From Copromyces sp. CBS 386.78 (Eukaryota; Ascomycota; Sordariomycetes; Sordariales; Sordariaceae): a stretch of DNA of 64,000 nucleotides. Both the position numbers and the translations under genes were made by a program. Shown here in pieces: positions 36,607-47,839 of this stretch. Below the pieces are notes generated by a model. That model saw only the letters and a program-made list of their open reading frames with translations. It made no database searches and had not been told where the DNA came from. Position 1 is the first letter of the stretch, and each line of letters begins with the position of its first letter. The stretch spans positions 248,001-312,000 of the forward strand of contig MU839099.1 of the NCBI GenBank assembly GCA_030685235.1, in the 5' to 3' direction.

Positions 36607-37715
36607 GGAGGCTTCGCTAGGTAAATCTCTTACGAGTGAGAAAAAGCGGTAGACATGTTCCAAAAGCGCCGTTTTAATGCTGTGGGGCTCGACAGTCCTG
36701 TTTGGCGAGGAGGAATCCGCCAGAAACAATACGATTGACGAGGGAACTCAGGGAAGGGACAAATGCAGTGTCGATGTAGCGTCGATGCAGTATCTCGTAA
36801 CGGTGGAGTGAAGGCAGTCGCCGCAGTCTGCAACCCTAAAAAGAAGGCAGGAACTAGACTAGTCTAAGCAAAAAGCTGCAGCTTCTCCAGTCCGAGATCC
36901 AGTTTCCACTTGCTATTTCCCTCCTGGATGGATGTTTTTTAGTTCCTTCTTCACTCTTTCCCTTTACCTGAAAGAAGGTAACAACCCAAAAGTCGGGGTT
37001 CATCGATCCTGCCGCAGCAGTCGTGCAACCTGGGACATCTGCTCGATTGATGGCTGTCAAGTACCTTAATCAGCCGGAGAAAGCATCAACCTTGGTCGAT
37101 CCCGTCGCATCGCATCATTCGCTATTCCGCCTTGTTTTATTTTTTCCATTTGGCCACCGCTTGCCATTCATCAACTGAACCGCCCGTCTCTCGCTCTCGC
37201 TACTACTCTCAGTCACTCGTTTATACACTTCTCGATCTGTCCTTCTTGACGAACCGACGGCACCCTCCTCAGTCTTGGCTATCTGGCGACCCCTCGCTCG
37301 CCCTCGCTCGTTTCATCAACATCATAGCCTGACCCATATACCCAGGAGTAGGCCACATATACGAACAACAGTTATTACATTGTACTCAACCCCCTCAATA
37401 TTGCATTTGAAAGGCATCAGCTTATTCAGCCGGACGCGATTCAACAAAAACACCCACCGCCGCCCCAACCACTCGCCATCTCCTGTTTGCTTACCGAAAA
37501 TTCATCAACAAACGAAACAAAATCCGGTTATTTGGTTAACGGGACTTTGGGGATCAACCGCCGAACGATGCTGGAGTGAACACCGGTTCGGGACATTTTC
37601 AGCATCCTTTAATTACAGCACACCGAGAAACAATCAGCTATTCCCCAACGCCTAATGCTAAGCTGACGAACTCTGTTTTCTCATCACCAACTTCGCCAAC
37701 ATCATCAATCCAGAC
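36607..37715. other. Intergenic DNA, promoter and 5' leader of the F-box gene
   Basis: GC-normal and pyrimidine-rich on the plus strand from about 37100, with CTCTCGCTCTCGCTACTACTC-like tracts, consistent with a long fungal promoter and leader. No gene recognised. A GAAAAAGCGGTA word at 36641-36652 repeats the transposon tip. Confidence 0.45.
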
Positions 37716-40700
37716 ATGGTGATCATAGACTACTCGGATGGGTCACGTAACTCATCCGCCGAGCCGCCGTCAGATGAACAAACCCCGTCAAAATGGTGGC
37801 GCCGGAGTCGAAGAGGCAGCGAAAGCTCGATATCCAGCTTCGTCCAGCGGCTCAGGTCACGGTCCCGGGGTAGGAGAAACTCGGTTACGGAGAACGATAC
37901 GAAAGGAGCATCCGACTCGCGCGACAGGAGCAGCAGAAGAGCCAGTAATCCGCCATCTCGGGCGCCAAGCGAAGAGAGAACGAGCCCTGTTGGAGGAGAT
38001 TCGAAAAGACCCAAGCCCAAAGGCAGGTCGTCAACTTCTTAGTGAGTAGAGCTTTTTTTCCCCATCGATTTATCTTCTGAGTTTCCACATTGAGATATTC
38101 CTTGTTGTCGATCCCGGAGAGTTTCGTTTCATCCAGGATCCCCTTTTCTCCACATATCATCACATCACCATTTCAACTTCATCTCTAGTCTCCCCAGACC
38201 AAGACTTCACAGCCGCACTCCAGTAGTTCTATCACTGCCTGCTGCTATCCGGCGTTCCTCAGCATGTCAAGGCTCCAAGTGGTGCTGTGTTGACTGACGG
38301 TGCGCTGTGTAACGCGGCCCTCATTCCCGTTTCCAGGCTTCTCTCGTTCTTCTCCGCGTCTTACGGCGTTTCGGCAGTGTCATCTGCCTCTTTCAATAAG
38401 GAGGCATCTCAGCCCGTCAGCAAGTGTCGTGTCTCACAAGCAGCCCAGCTCGGTTCTCGTTGCATTCAAACCACCGACGAGGCAGTGGCGCCACGATATT
38501 GCACTAGCACAGTCGCCAGTGGTCGCTTCGTGGGCAACATCCCGCAATGGCTGGTTTGCAGCGGTTACATCTTAGCGGGTCCTCTTCGGCACGCGCTACA
38601 CGCCTAGGCCGACGAGTGAGGTGACGAGACTTGTCGCTAAGAAAGCTGCCCATTCGAGACACTCTAAAGAAGCCCCAAGAGCCATTTCACTGTTTCCAAT
38701 TGCCGAGTTGCGACCTCATGGACTTGGGCGCCAGCGGTGGTTACGGCACCCTTTCCAAGCCCTCTCGGGGGTTGTTTACAAGCTGGGGAACCTGGGCTGC
38801 CTGAGATCGGCGGTAAAAGCCAAGAGCGGTTGAAGCCTCATCTTGCGCTTCCGAATGGCTGCGTCTTATCAGCGCCCAAAGATCCCAATAATATTGGATC
38901 CCGGGAAGGGAGCAACGGGCCGCATACAGATCCCACTATTCTACTTCATAAGATTGTGACATGCACCGCGCATCGTCATAGAAAAACATTCTCTGCAACT
39001 TCCTTTCTCTTTTCTTGGCTGTTTTACTTGTGACACTTCCTCGTGGCTACCGGCAGTTGGAGAACCATATAGACGAGACGCCTACTGACTAGTTCCATTA
39101 TTGGAAACACAACAGCCCACCCTTGAGCTTCTTCAACAGCAACAGTCGGCAATTAGCATATCAACACCAGCGAACACATTCTTCCTCTGCCGTCTTACAA
39201 CAGCGTCCTTATGCGACCCAGGATGAGTCGAAATTAAAAGCACCGCCGCGTTTCAAGAATACAACTGCCTCTACATCTGACCAGGGACCGAACGGCACAG
39301 CAGCAGGTGACGAGGAGCCAGAGACTGGCAGATTGGCACCCAAGGAACCCGTGGGGCTTCCTCCTTTGAAGACTGCGATGCCGCCGCCGATTCACGACTT
39401 GCCTCACACTATGTATCCGCAAAAAGAGCAAGAATTCGTGTTGAGGACACAAAGGTCAAGCGCAAGGATGGAAGCGACAGCGACCTATGCCAACCAAACA
39501 ACCTCGAAGAAGGAGAAGGGGAAGGGAAAAGAAACAGAGAAGCCCGCTTCAGTTGAAGCTATTCAACATCCGGTTTTGCCAAACGGTCGGCCAATGTCGA
39601 CACCAGCAGGGCCGGCATGGGATCGACAGGGGATCATCGACCGGCAACGGCGAGTGTCCGGTCAGAGTATGATTTCTACAACGAGCACGGTCCCTTCGAA
39701 CCGAGACAGCTGGGAAAGCCGACCGCGCTACTCGATTATGAACAATGGAAGCATCACAAGCCTGGAGTCGATGCGAGCACAAAGCCCGCCTGCTGGTCCT
39801 AGGACGTCATCGTTGGCACAGTTTCAGAAACCCGCTCAAGTTACACGACCTAAACCTCCAAGGCGGAAATTGAAGCCCGGAGAATTGTTTGCTGCTCTGC
39901 CAGGGGAGGTTATCGAGCTTATTCTCGAGGAGTTGCGGAAGCTCCACTTCAAGCCTGGGACTAACAGTTGTGCGACATGTTGGATGAGAGACTGCTGCAA
40001 CATTGCTATAAGCGCCAGAAAGTTTCTTAAATACGCGCGAGAAGCATTATATGGGCATATACAGCTTGTTGGAGCAGATGGACATCACATGAAGAAGCGG
40101 ACGAAGTTGGCCTTCGGGTCAAGACTGGTTCTCCTGCGCAGGACGCTACGAGGAAACTTGAGGATAGCAGCGATAGTGCGGTCGTTGAAACCCCCGGCCT
40201 TGCCATCGGCAGCATCCTCGGTGGAAGAGTATAACGACCTGATAGCGTCAGTTATCATGGCATGCCCCAACTTTGAGCGGCTGGTTGGATACCACCCGAC
40301 ATACGATCACACCTTTCAGCGGATATTCCAAGCTCTTTCCACACGCCAGAAGTTGAAAGAGATGAATTGGATCCTGAACCGCTCGCCATTGCAAAAACAA
40401 AAGTCAACAGCCGCCATTCGCCCGTTGACTGCTAATGGCAGCAAATACAATCTCGCAAACGGCAGCAAACATAATCTCGCCAACCTCAACAGCAGCAGAC
40501 ACAACCTCCATGAGCTCGAACATCTGTCACTTACTCAGTGCCGAATGTTCATCGACTTTCACCTTGGCTGGCAACAACTCACCACGCTTGTGGTACACTG
40601 CCACCCAGGAGCAACGTTGGCCCCTGACGGCATTCTTGATCAGACGTTCCGCAACCTCCCATCTCTGCAGAACCTCAACGTCTCTCACCTTCCACGCAGC

Positions 40701-42101
40701 TCGTTTACCGATGCAAACCTTCTGCATCTTCCTCCCTGTCTGAAGAAGCTTACTCTCAATCATCTTCCCGGTATCACCACTGCTGGACTCACCACATACG
40801 CCAGTCGATCATCTGCCACGTCGCTTACCACTTTGACTCTCATCCACATGAACCTCGAAACGTTACCCTCGTTGGCACGAATCTTTTCCAACCTCGTCAA
40901 CCTCAAGACCTTCAACCTCGTCCAACACCACGCTCCCGTCATGCCTAGCGACGAGATGATTTGGCTCTTCCCCTACCTCGCCTCGAACTCTCTTCGCAAG
41001 CTTCACTGGGACATACCTACGCGCACTTCCACCACGCCCGCAGACGATATCCTGGCGAAGAGCATTCTAGCCGGCGGTTTCCCCCGGTTAACCGCCATCC
41101 GCTGCCCAAATGACCCCGAAGGAATCTTTCAAGCTCTCTGCAAACCCAAAGAGCGCGCCGACCACCCGACCGATCGTTACCGCGGAGGCAAGATGCACTT
41201 TACGCCCACCAACACCAGCGGAATGATCCACCACGCCCGCAGCCCCTCTGGGTTTAACTCAATTACTAGCAGCACGGGAAGCATGACAAACGGTTCCATC
41301 GGCGACGAGAGGGACACCAACTCTACGCCATCGACACCGACCGATACTTCTTTCCCACTATCAACCTCCAGCGGTGGCGGCAGCGGCGGCGGTCATCCAC
41401 CAAAGTCCCTTCCCATCTTCGCGCCCAAACCCGGCTCCCTAGCAGATCCTTTCCTCCTCTCGCACCGCGCGCAATCAGACCTCCACCTCGCCCGCCTAGC
41501 CGCCCAAGCCCGCCTTGAAGCAGCACGAAAGTTTCCTCGTTTCTTCATTATCATCACCGACCCCAACGGTGAAGTCGTGGAGAAATACGGCGTGGGGGCT
41601 TTCATCGGACGAACCGACAGCAAGATTACCTACCTCTTGACAGCGGACGAAGGCAGTGGCGCAGCGGATGAAGGAGGCGGGCTGGCTACCGTGGAGAATA
41701 TGCTGGGCGACTGCGGAGAAGCGTTGGTGTTGCCTCCAAAGTCTTCAAAGACCGTGTCAGAGAAGGTTGAAAAGCAGGAACATAGGCATTCAAAGTCCTC
41801 GGAAGACAAGAAAGAGGATAGAAGGAGCAGGAGCACTTCGAGGACCGGAATGAGAGAGTGGTGGGGTGCGCGGAGCAAGAGTAAGAGCAGAGCTGCGGCG
41901 GCGGCGGAAAAAGCGGCGGAGAAAGCGGCGAATAAAGTGGAAGATGTGATGGTCAAGACTGGTGCGGAGGAGCAAAGCAGGACAAGGGAGGGTTGTATTG
42001 GACGATGGAATACGTATAGTGGGCCGGTTGTTGATAAGAAGGATCGGGAGAGGTGGTGGCATACGGAGAGGGGACGGTGGAAGCCGGTTGTGCTTTCGTA
42101 A
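37716..42101 (+). CDS. F-box/leucine-rich protein (about 1103 aa)
   Basis: Exon 1 (37716-38041) starts MVIIDYSDGSRNSS and is Ser/Arg-rich (RRSRRGSES, RSRSRGRR). It ends in phase 2 at a GTGAGT donor. Exon 2 (39116-42101) follows a TACTGACT branch site and an AACAG acceptor, giving a joined frame ...SSTS-YPPLSFF. The 3312 bp total is an exact multiple of three. The F-box-like segment is at about residues 362-410 (ELFAALPGEVIELILEEL, followed by a Cys-containing CATCWMRDCC). Leucine-rich repeats follow at about 574-770 (LEHLSLTQC, LTTLVVHC, LQNLNVSHL, LKKLTLNHL). The tail has a Gly/Ser linker and a basic, Ala-rich stretch near residue 1034. F-box proteins usually recruit substrates to SCF ubiquitin ligases; the substrate here is unknown. 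The 1074 bp intron is long for this group of fungi, so a hidden exon or alternative start is possible. Confidence 0.85.
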
Positions 42102-42618
42102 TGACGGAGACAGAATGATGGACGAGTGATGAGCCAGAAACAACCAAGCGGCATCAAAGATTTGCTTGGACTTGCTGTATGGGCTGGATGATGTGTAATC
42201 GAGGATGGTATGGTGATCTAGTGTATATTCATGAGTATAGGTGATGATGAAGGAGATATGGTATATAGACAAGATAATGTTCATATAACGCAAAGTCAGA
42301 GAATGCAATGATGCTGTGTGGAGCAAGTGAATTCTTCGACCTGTGGGGGAGAAACAAACCCAGAGAGGTTGATGGTAGGAGTGTGTAATATATCCCACAT
42401 GATGATGTTGTCGCCGCTTCCGACCCAAAACCATGAGCATCGGAGTCAAACAGGTCCTTGGTGCACGACGAATCCTGCAACTCGTCACTAGCCACTTGAA
42501 CTCCTCGAGCCCACCAAGTTGACCAAAGACACTTCATCCCTATCCTTTGCCCGGCCCCGCAACCTGGTCTCCTTGCAATCCCAACTCTCTTTCCCGTCCT
42601 TCCCCCATCCAAATCCCC
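42102..42618. other. Convergent intergenic region
   Basis: About 517 bp between the stop codons of the F-box gene (plus) and the jac1-like gene (minus). It must contain both 3' untranslated regions. AT-richer stretches near 42200-42290 could hold poly(A) signals. Confidence 0.5.
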
Positions 42619-43509
42619 CTAATGATGCATAATAAACCCCTTCCCCTCCTCCCACTCATCACACCCCTCCCGAATCCCCATCCAATACCTCAACTTGACA
42701 CACTCCTCCCTCGCCGCCTCCACATCTTCCCGCGCAAACGCCTCGCTCAGCTTTTGCACAGACTCTTTGATCCTTTCTTCGTTCTCCTCCCTCACGGGCA
42801 CCAAATCTTCCTCGGACTTGGCATCATCAATAATCTCCCGCGCTTCCAAAACCGTCATCAACAACATTGGATCAGAACCATTTTGGTAGTCTGTCGACTC
42901 GTCGCTTGCTAGGTCGATATCGTAGAGTTCTTTTAGCAGGTATTGCGCCCGGAGGAGCGGGGAAGAAAGGGTCTTGTAGGCGGAGTTGATTAGGGAGGAT
43001 GTGGCTTCTGCTTTGCGCCGCGCCGCGAGCTGTTGTTCTGCTGATGGGGAGGAAGACGAGTTGTTGTCGAACTGGTTAGCGGAGTGGTGGAAGTCTGGGT
43101 GGGAGGCGGCTTGGAGACGGAGAAACTCGCGGCGCAGGGCGCGGAGGTCGATGTCGAAGGGCCCAGAGGGCGGGGGGCCGTGGGGGAGGGTGGTGGGGAA
43201 GAGGGCGTAGTAGCGGGGGATGGGTTTATCGGAGGATGACGACTCGTGAGGTTTTTGTTGTGTCGAGGCGGTGGTGTCTGAGGAGGTGGAGGGGGTTGAG
43301 GTTGAGGTAGAGTATGCGCAAGAGCGGGAGCGGGAGAATAGGCGCCGTGTTTCTCGGCTTGTCGTCTTCGCCGTCACTGGTCGCCTGTTATCGCCCTTGC
43401 TGAGACATGCTGTAGAGAAGCTGGCGGTTGCTCTTGTCATGCTGGCTTCGTTACGGCAAGCGCCGCAAAGAGCGCGCGTTGCTGGGCTCGAGAGGATCGA
43501 AGTTCGCAT
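42619..43509 (-). CDS. jac1: Mitochondrial J-protein co-chaperone Jac1/HscB
   Basis: A single exon of 296 residues. The N-terminus is rich in Ser, Thr and Arg with few acidic residues (MRTSILSSPATRALCGACRN), fitting a mitochondrial presequence. The J domain begins near residue 97 (IPRYYALFP) and carries the Hsp70-stimulating HPD at 137-139 (ASHPDFHH). An Asn/Ser-rich loop follows, then INSAYKTLSSPLLRAQYLL. The C-terminal HSCB oligomerisation domain (about 205-290) has MLLMTVLEAREIIDD and ends CVKLRYWMGIREGCDEW. Family members deliver the Fe-S scaffold Isu1 to mitochondrial Hsp70 for cluster transfer. No truncation or odd residue is seen. It converges on the F-box gene. Confidence 0.93.
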   Translation of the reverse strand: MRTSILSSPATRALCGACRNEASMTRATASFSTACLSKGDNRRPVTAKTTSRETRRLFSRSRSCAYSTSTSTPSTSSDTTASTQQKPHESSSSDKPIPRYYALFPTTLPHGPPPSGPFDIDLRALRREFLRLQAASHPDFHHSANQFDNNSSSSPSAEQQLAARRKAEATSSLINSAYKTLSSPLLRAQYLLKELYDIDLASDESTDYQNGSDPMLLMTVLEAREIIDDAKSEEDLVPVREENEERIKESVQKLSEAFAREDVEAAREECVKLRYWMGIREGCDEWEEGKGFIMHH

Positions 43510-44947
43510 GCTGTATGAGATGGCGTCTTAGGATATGCGGTCGAGAGAAGCGGTACGGGTTGGGAGGTTGTTGGTTGCGCCGGGCGTGACTTGTAATTGT
43601 ACTGAGGGAGAAAAACAAGCGAGAAACTGGAGATGACGCCGCGATTCCTCGGATGCGGCAACTGAAAAGAAGCACAAGAGCTCGGCGGCACAGCAAATGA
43701 CGTCGCTGGAAGCCTCGGCGAACGTGCCGGTTATAGCGGGGCTACCCGGTCAAAATAGCGCGTTGGACCCGCCGGGCCCAAGGCCCGCCTTCGCCTTCGA
43801 TCTGATCCCAACTCGGGATGATGGGGACATCTTCAGTACAAAACATGGATTTGTATCTTCCATTTCAAGACCGCCTAGCAACATGATCGATAGCGCGCAG
43901 GTAGGTTGGAAATTGGTGCATGACGCTGCTGGTCGTTATACCCGGTTTCTGGAGCGTTAGATTCTTTGGCGTCCTGATCGACTGATGGCGACTGGATTGT
44001 ACTGGAAGCGTGGGAGACGGGAGGTTGAACGGCATACCGGTAGGTGATGAACTTCGCTGCAAACAGTTGCCATTGAGATAGTGACGAGGGCGGGTCCGGC
44101 AGTTTATAATGGAAGATCGCACTTCTTGTTAGTAGATGTTACGGCGGGCCGAAGGGTATCGTACGATATCGGTTGGAATTGGAGGGAACCACTAGCCGGC
44201 ACCACGGAGTACAACCAAGCATTCAGCCCTATATTCCACGAAGTCAAGGAAGCTACCAGTCAAAAACCCAGGGACGATTTATCATTCGGAAAGCTGTGTT
44301 GTCTTCGGGACAAGGTCTAGGTGCTGGGTAAAACGGATAACCTCGTTCATCGCCTTGGGATGAAGCGCATAAGCTGGTAGCTGTTAAAGACCTTATATCT
44401 TCTTGACTAGCTGCCGTCACGTCAACGATATTCCATTGCGAAGTCTTGTGTTCTTTGAGAAAATTGTTCAGATGTTTGTTTACTAGCCCCTGACTGGGGA
44501 TGGAAGCTTTGGAGGACTGGGGGAAGGGCACCGGCGGGCCCTTGCTGACCCGGCCGGTTCCACTGACTTGAAGCTTCTCAGGCAGCCCCGCAGCCCCACA
44601 GCCAAGCCAACCAGCAGCAACACGCAACGACAGGCTGCTGGGGAAGCTTCAAACCACCAACTTCCCCTCGTCACTAACACTCTCTACGGCAACTTTCCTT
44701 CAACTTTCCTCAACACGACTCAACTCACGACATACAACAGCAGCACAAGAACATACTACATGCTTTTATACCGAACTCAAAACTTATTAGTACTGCCATT
44801 ATCAAACCGCGATACATACACAAACGACGCTTCCCACCCACAACAATCAAATAGGTGGAACCTCACGTCTGCTTCACTCCACGACAAAGCAAGCTTCTAG
44901 CAGTACACTCGCAACTAAAACCACGAAGAGAACCATCACAGGCCAAT
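43510..44947. other. Divergent intergenic region between jac1 and csn-4
   Basis: It must contain both promoters. The 5' leader of csn-4 (about 44680-44947) is rich in CAA and CTC. An 87-codon plus-strand frame at 43697-43960 starts at ATG but has no recognisable feature, and I do not call it a gene. Confidence 0.45.
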
Positions 44948-46264
44948 ATGGCGTCCCCGGAATTAGTAGAAGACCTGGCACTGGTGCTGGGCTTGAGTCA
45001 ACCAGAACGCCCCGCCGCCTACAAGTCAATAATGGCCACCTTCAGCTCCAACCCTGACGCAGCCCAGTGCACTGAGGACTTGATCGCCATCACCGACACC
45101 ATATTCAGCGAGTCTCTCGGTGTCGTCGCCACCCGTGCTCTGGTAATCGACCTGATAGACAGTCTTAAATCGCTTGCTTCCGGCTCCGGAGGAGTGCCCT
45201 CTGAGACGACCTCCCGCGTCTGGCTCGACGTAGGTAAGGTCATCGCCGAGCACATCACATCTAACCCCTCGCTCTCTACCTCGCTGGTCGACCAGACCGC
45301 GACCATCTACGAGGACCTGATAGCCGCCGCGTATGAATCGCAAGACTCCTTCACCGAAGCGGCCAAGACTTTGGCCGCGATCCCACTGGACTCATCCCAG
45401 CGTCGCGTCTCGGACCAGTACAAAGCCGACCTCTGGATCCGCATCATCCGCAACTACCTCGAGGACGACGACGCCACCAGCGCCGAGACGTACCTGAACA
45501 AGCTGAAAAACATCATCCACAACGTGGCCGACGATAATCCCGAGCTGAACCTGCACTTTAAACTCAGCGCGGCCCGCATCCAGGATAGCAACCGCCAGTT
45601 TCTGGCCGCCTCGCAGTCGTACTACGACATCTCCCTCTCGCCCGCTATTGCGGAGGAGGAACGCTTGCACACCCTTAGTATGGCGATTAAGTGCGCCGTC
45701 CTTGCGCCCGCGGGCCCGCCCCGATCACGCGTGCTGGGAAGACTCTACAAGGACGAGCGGTCCGCTTCGCTAGAGGAGTACGGCATGCTGGAGAAGATGT
45801 TCCTCGACCGTCTCCTAACCAAAACGGAGGTGGATAAGTTCGCCCAGGACCTGGCGCCACATCAGCTCGCCACGACGTCGGACGGTTCGACGGTGCTGGC
45901 CAAGGCCATGGTCGAGCACAACCTGCTGGCGGTGAGCCGGCTATACCGCAACATTGGGTTTGACGCACTGGGGTCGTGGCTGGGGCTGGACAGCGGGAAC
46001 AAGGCGGAGGAGATCACGGCGAGAATGATTGAGCAAGGAAGGCTGGCGGGGTCGATTGACCAGATTGACCGGGTCATTTACTTTGAGAGCGGGCAGGAGG
46101 CTTCGGGGGAGAAGGGTAGTGGCAGGGCGGAGGTGCCGGTGGGCAAGGAGATGCGGAGGCAAGATGGCATGGTGCAGGCGTCGGCGGAGGATTTGGAGCG
46201 TATCACCGATGATCTTTTGGCGGAGTTCCCTCAGCTGGTGCCCGCCGGGGTCCCTGGCAACTAG
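44948..46264 (+). CDS. csn-4: COP9 signalosome subunit 4 (CSN4)
   Basis: A single exon of 438 residues starts at MASPELVEDLALVLG. The ATG at 44948 follows CCAAT and is preferred because the frame upstream starts only at a non-ATG codon. Helical repeats lead into a C-terminal PCI domain with recognisable CSN4 landmarks: QYKADLWIRIIRNYL, LKNIIHNV, AAIKC-like MAIKCAVLAPAGPPRSR, LGRLYKDERS, MLEKMFLDRLL, AKAMVEHNLLAVSRLYRNI and IDQIDRVIYFE. CSN4 is a core subunit of the signalosome, which removes NEDD8 from cullins and so tunes SCF ligases. The length matches the family. The frame stays open for 42 codons after the TAG stop (see the entry at 46265). Confidence 0.95.
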   Translation: MASPELVEDLALVLGLSQPERPAAYKSIMATFSSNPDAAQCTEDLIAITDTIFSESLGVVATRALVIDLIDSLKSLASGSGGVPSETTSRVWLDVGKVIAEHITSNPSLSTSLVDQTATIYEDLIAAAYESQDSFTEAAKTLAAIPLDSSQRRVSDQYKADLWIRIIRNYLEDDDATSAETYLNKLKNIIHNVADDNPELNLHFKLSAARIQDSNRQFLAASQSYYDISLSPAIAEEERLHTLSMAIKCAVLAPAGPPRSRVLGRLYKDERSASLEEYGMLEKMFLDRLLTKTEVDKFAQDLAPHQLATTSDGSTVLAKAMVEHNLLAVSRLYRNIGFDALGSWLGLDSGNKAEEITARMIEQGRLAGSIDQIDRVIYFESGQEASGEKGSGRAEVPVGKEMRRQDGMVQASAEDLERITDDLLAEFPQLVPAGVPGN

Positions 46265-46393
46265 GAGAGCTCGTCCCTGGGCGGGCTTGCTGGTGCTCTC
46301 AAGAAAAATTTTGATGCTCTCGAGAAGATGGAGGAACTCATTGCAGCCGTACCGGACAAGTCTGTCAGCCCCTTGAAGAGAAAGCAAGCATAA
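46265..46393 (+). other. In-frame open extension after the csn-4 stop codon
   Basis: After TAG (46262-46264) the same frame continues for 42 sense codons to TAA at 46391-46393. It reads ESSSLGGLAGALKKN..., then an amphipathic KMEELIAAV and a basic end SPLKRKQA. It could be ordinary 3' untranslated sequence, a readthrough extension, or coding sequence cut by a CAG-to-TAG change. No multiple-of-three intron with good splice sites removes the TAG. Confidence 0.4.
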
Positions 46394-46854
46394 TGGCAAG
46401 GAGCAGCGCGTATGACACCCCCAAAGTAGGCATATGTACATCTCGGAGAGGAAACATAATACATCAACGAGGCATGATTAACGGATGGGACATTGTCCAT
46501 TGATAGTGTCTAAGCCGTAGCCTTTAAATACAGCCCAACATATAGTTACATTAAGACGGACATGCATAACGCGAGTAAATATTGTCATGCTAACGTCGTT
46601 CATATCTAACCATGACCGTATATCCAACCATACCTGTCCCGCAAACCATTCCTATCTATTATGCTAGTCGTAAGTCGTAACGCAATGCATGCCCATCAGA
46701 ACGCCGTTTGCTCTGTCCCGAGCCCATTATATACCCGAATGTCCCTGCCATAATACCGTGACGGACGCCGGGGTTGCTTCTGTACGTCACTTTGCCCGCC
46801 TGCCATCAAGAGCCCAGCAAGAGGCCGCTGAGCTGACCGGCTGACACAACAAGC
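46394..46854. other. Convergent intergenic region (csn-4 and SGNH hydrolase)
   Basis: 3' flanks of two convergent genes; no other feature seen. Confidence 0.45.
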
Positions 46855-47839
46855 TTAATCCAAATCCCTCCTACGAACAACGATATAACCCTTATCAAGC
46901 CCAGGCGTCGTCGGCTCAGCCGGGTCCTCCTCTTCCTCAAACACCTTCTCATCACCCTTGAACATTCTCCTCTTCCTGCCCATCGGCGTCCGGTCGTTGT
47001 CCGATTTCTCTTTCACCAGCAAGCTGACCAGCATGACGCCAATCTTGTTTCCCATTCGGTCGTAGCCCTCGGGTGTGAAGTGGATGCCGTCGTCCCAGTA
47101 ACGCTTCCGGTCGGCTTCGGACATGCCGTAGTAGGGGAAGGCGGCGTGGAGGTCGAAGGTGTAGCTGTTTTTGGTCAAGGATGTTAGTTATTTACAAAAC
47201 GAAGGGAGCGTGTGGGTATGAGTGTGGGTGGTGTGAAGAGGGGGGGAGATGCAGAGAGGGGGTGAGCGGAGGAACATACTAGTTGGGCTTCTTATAAGTC
47301 TTGATCAAATCATTCAACTCGTTCCTCCTAAAGTCCAATAACTCCTTCAATTTGCCAGCTGAAAGCTCGATCTCGGGCACGGTGAGCGCAAGGACCTTGC
47401 ATTTGCGGCTTAGGGCCAAGTCCCAGATCTCTTGGAGACTTTCGAATATTTGCTCTGGGTGGACATCTCTGCCGAGATCGTTGGTTCCGCCGAGGACGAT
47501 GGCCCAGTCGTATGGTTTGTAATCTGCTGGATTCCTGGGGGCGACTTGATACAACAACGTTAGCAAGGGATTCTCGATGCGTGTAGTTTTGTTCCAACTT
47601 GTGTCGGGCCAAGACGCTGACTTACAATGTAATTTCATCCGTGCTGAGAACGACCCTCTGTCTGTCACCATATCACCGGATAGCCCGTCTGTTTCTATCT
47701 CCACCTCAACGTCGGGAAAAGCCATGCGCAACATTTCTTGGAGTTTGGTGCTGTAAGGGGTAAAGCAGGAGCCCCAGCCGGAGTAGCCCTCGGTGAGGGA
47801 GTCGCCGAAGCAGAGGATTCGGAGCTTCGGGTTGGGCAT
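46855..47839 (-). CDS. SGNH/GDSL-type esterase (262 aa, three exons)
   Basis: Exon 1 is 47839-47626, exon 2 is 47544-47280 and exon 3 is 47164-46855. Introns are 47545-47625 (81 bp, GTAAGT, CTAAC, CAAG) and 47165-47279 (115 bp, GTATGT, ACTAACAT, ACAG). The 789 bp total is in frame. Block I is CFGDSLTEGY with the nucleophile Ser14. The oxyanion block is VLGGTNDLG with Asn93. The catalytic pair is in DDGIHFTPEGY (Asp185, His188). No signal peptide is present, so it is probably intracellular. The tail is acidic then basic (EKVFEEEEDP...VVRRRDLD). These enzymes hydrolyse ester bonds of lipids or small acyl compounds; the substrate cannot be told. Intron 1 is a multiple of three without stops, so its retention would also give an open frame. 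Confidence 0.92.

Noticed and set aside
43697..43960. 87-codon frame divergent from jac1
   Set aside because: Short, no motif, lies in a promoter region; could be real but unsupported.
46172..46264. Possible intron removing the csn-4 stop codon
   Set aside because: The only multiple-of-three candidate uses a poor GTGCAG donor and would delete sequence that looks like normal CSN4 C-terminus.
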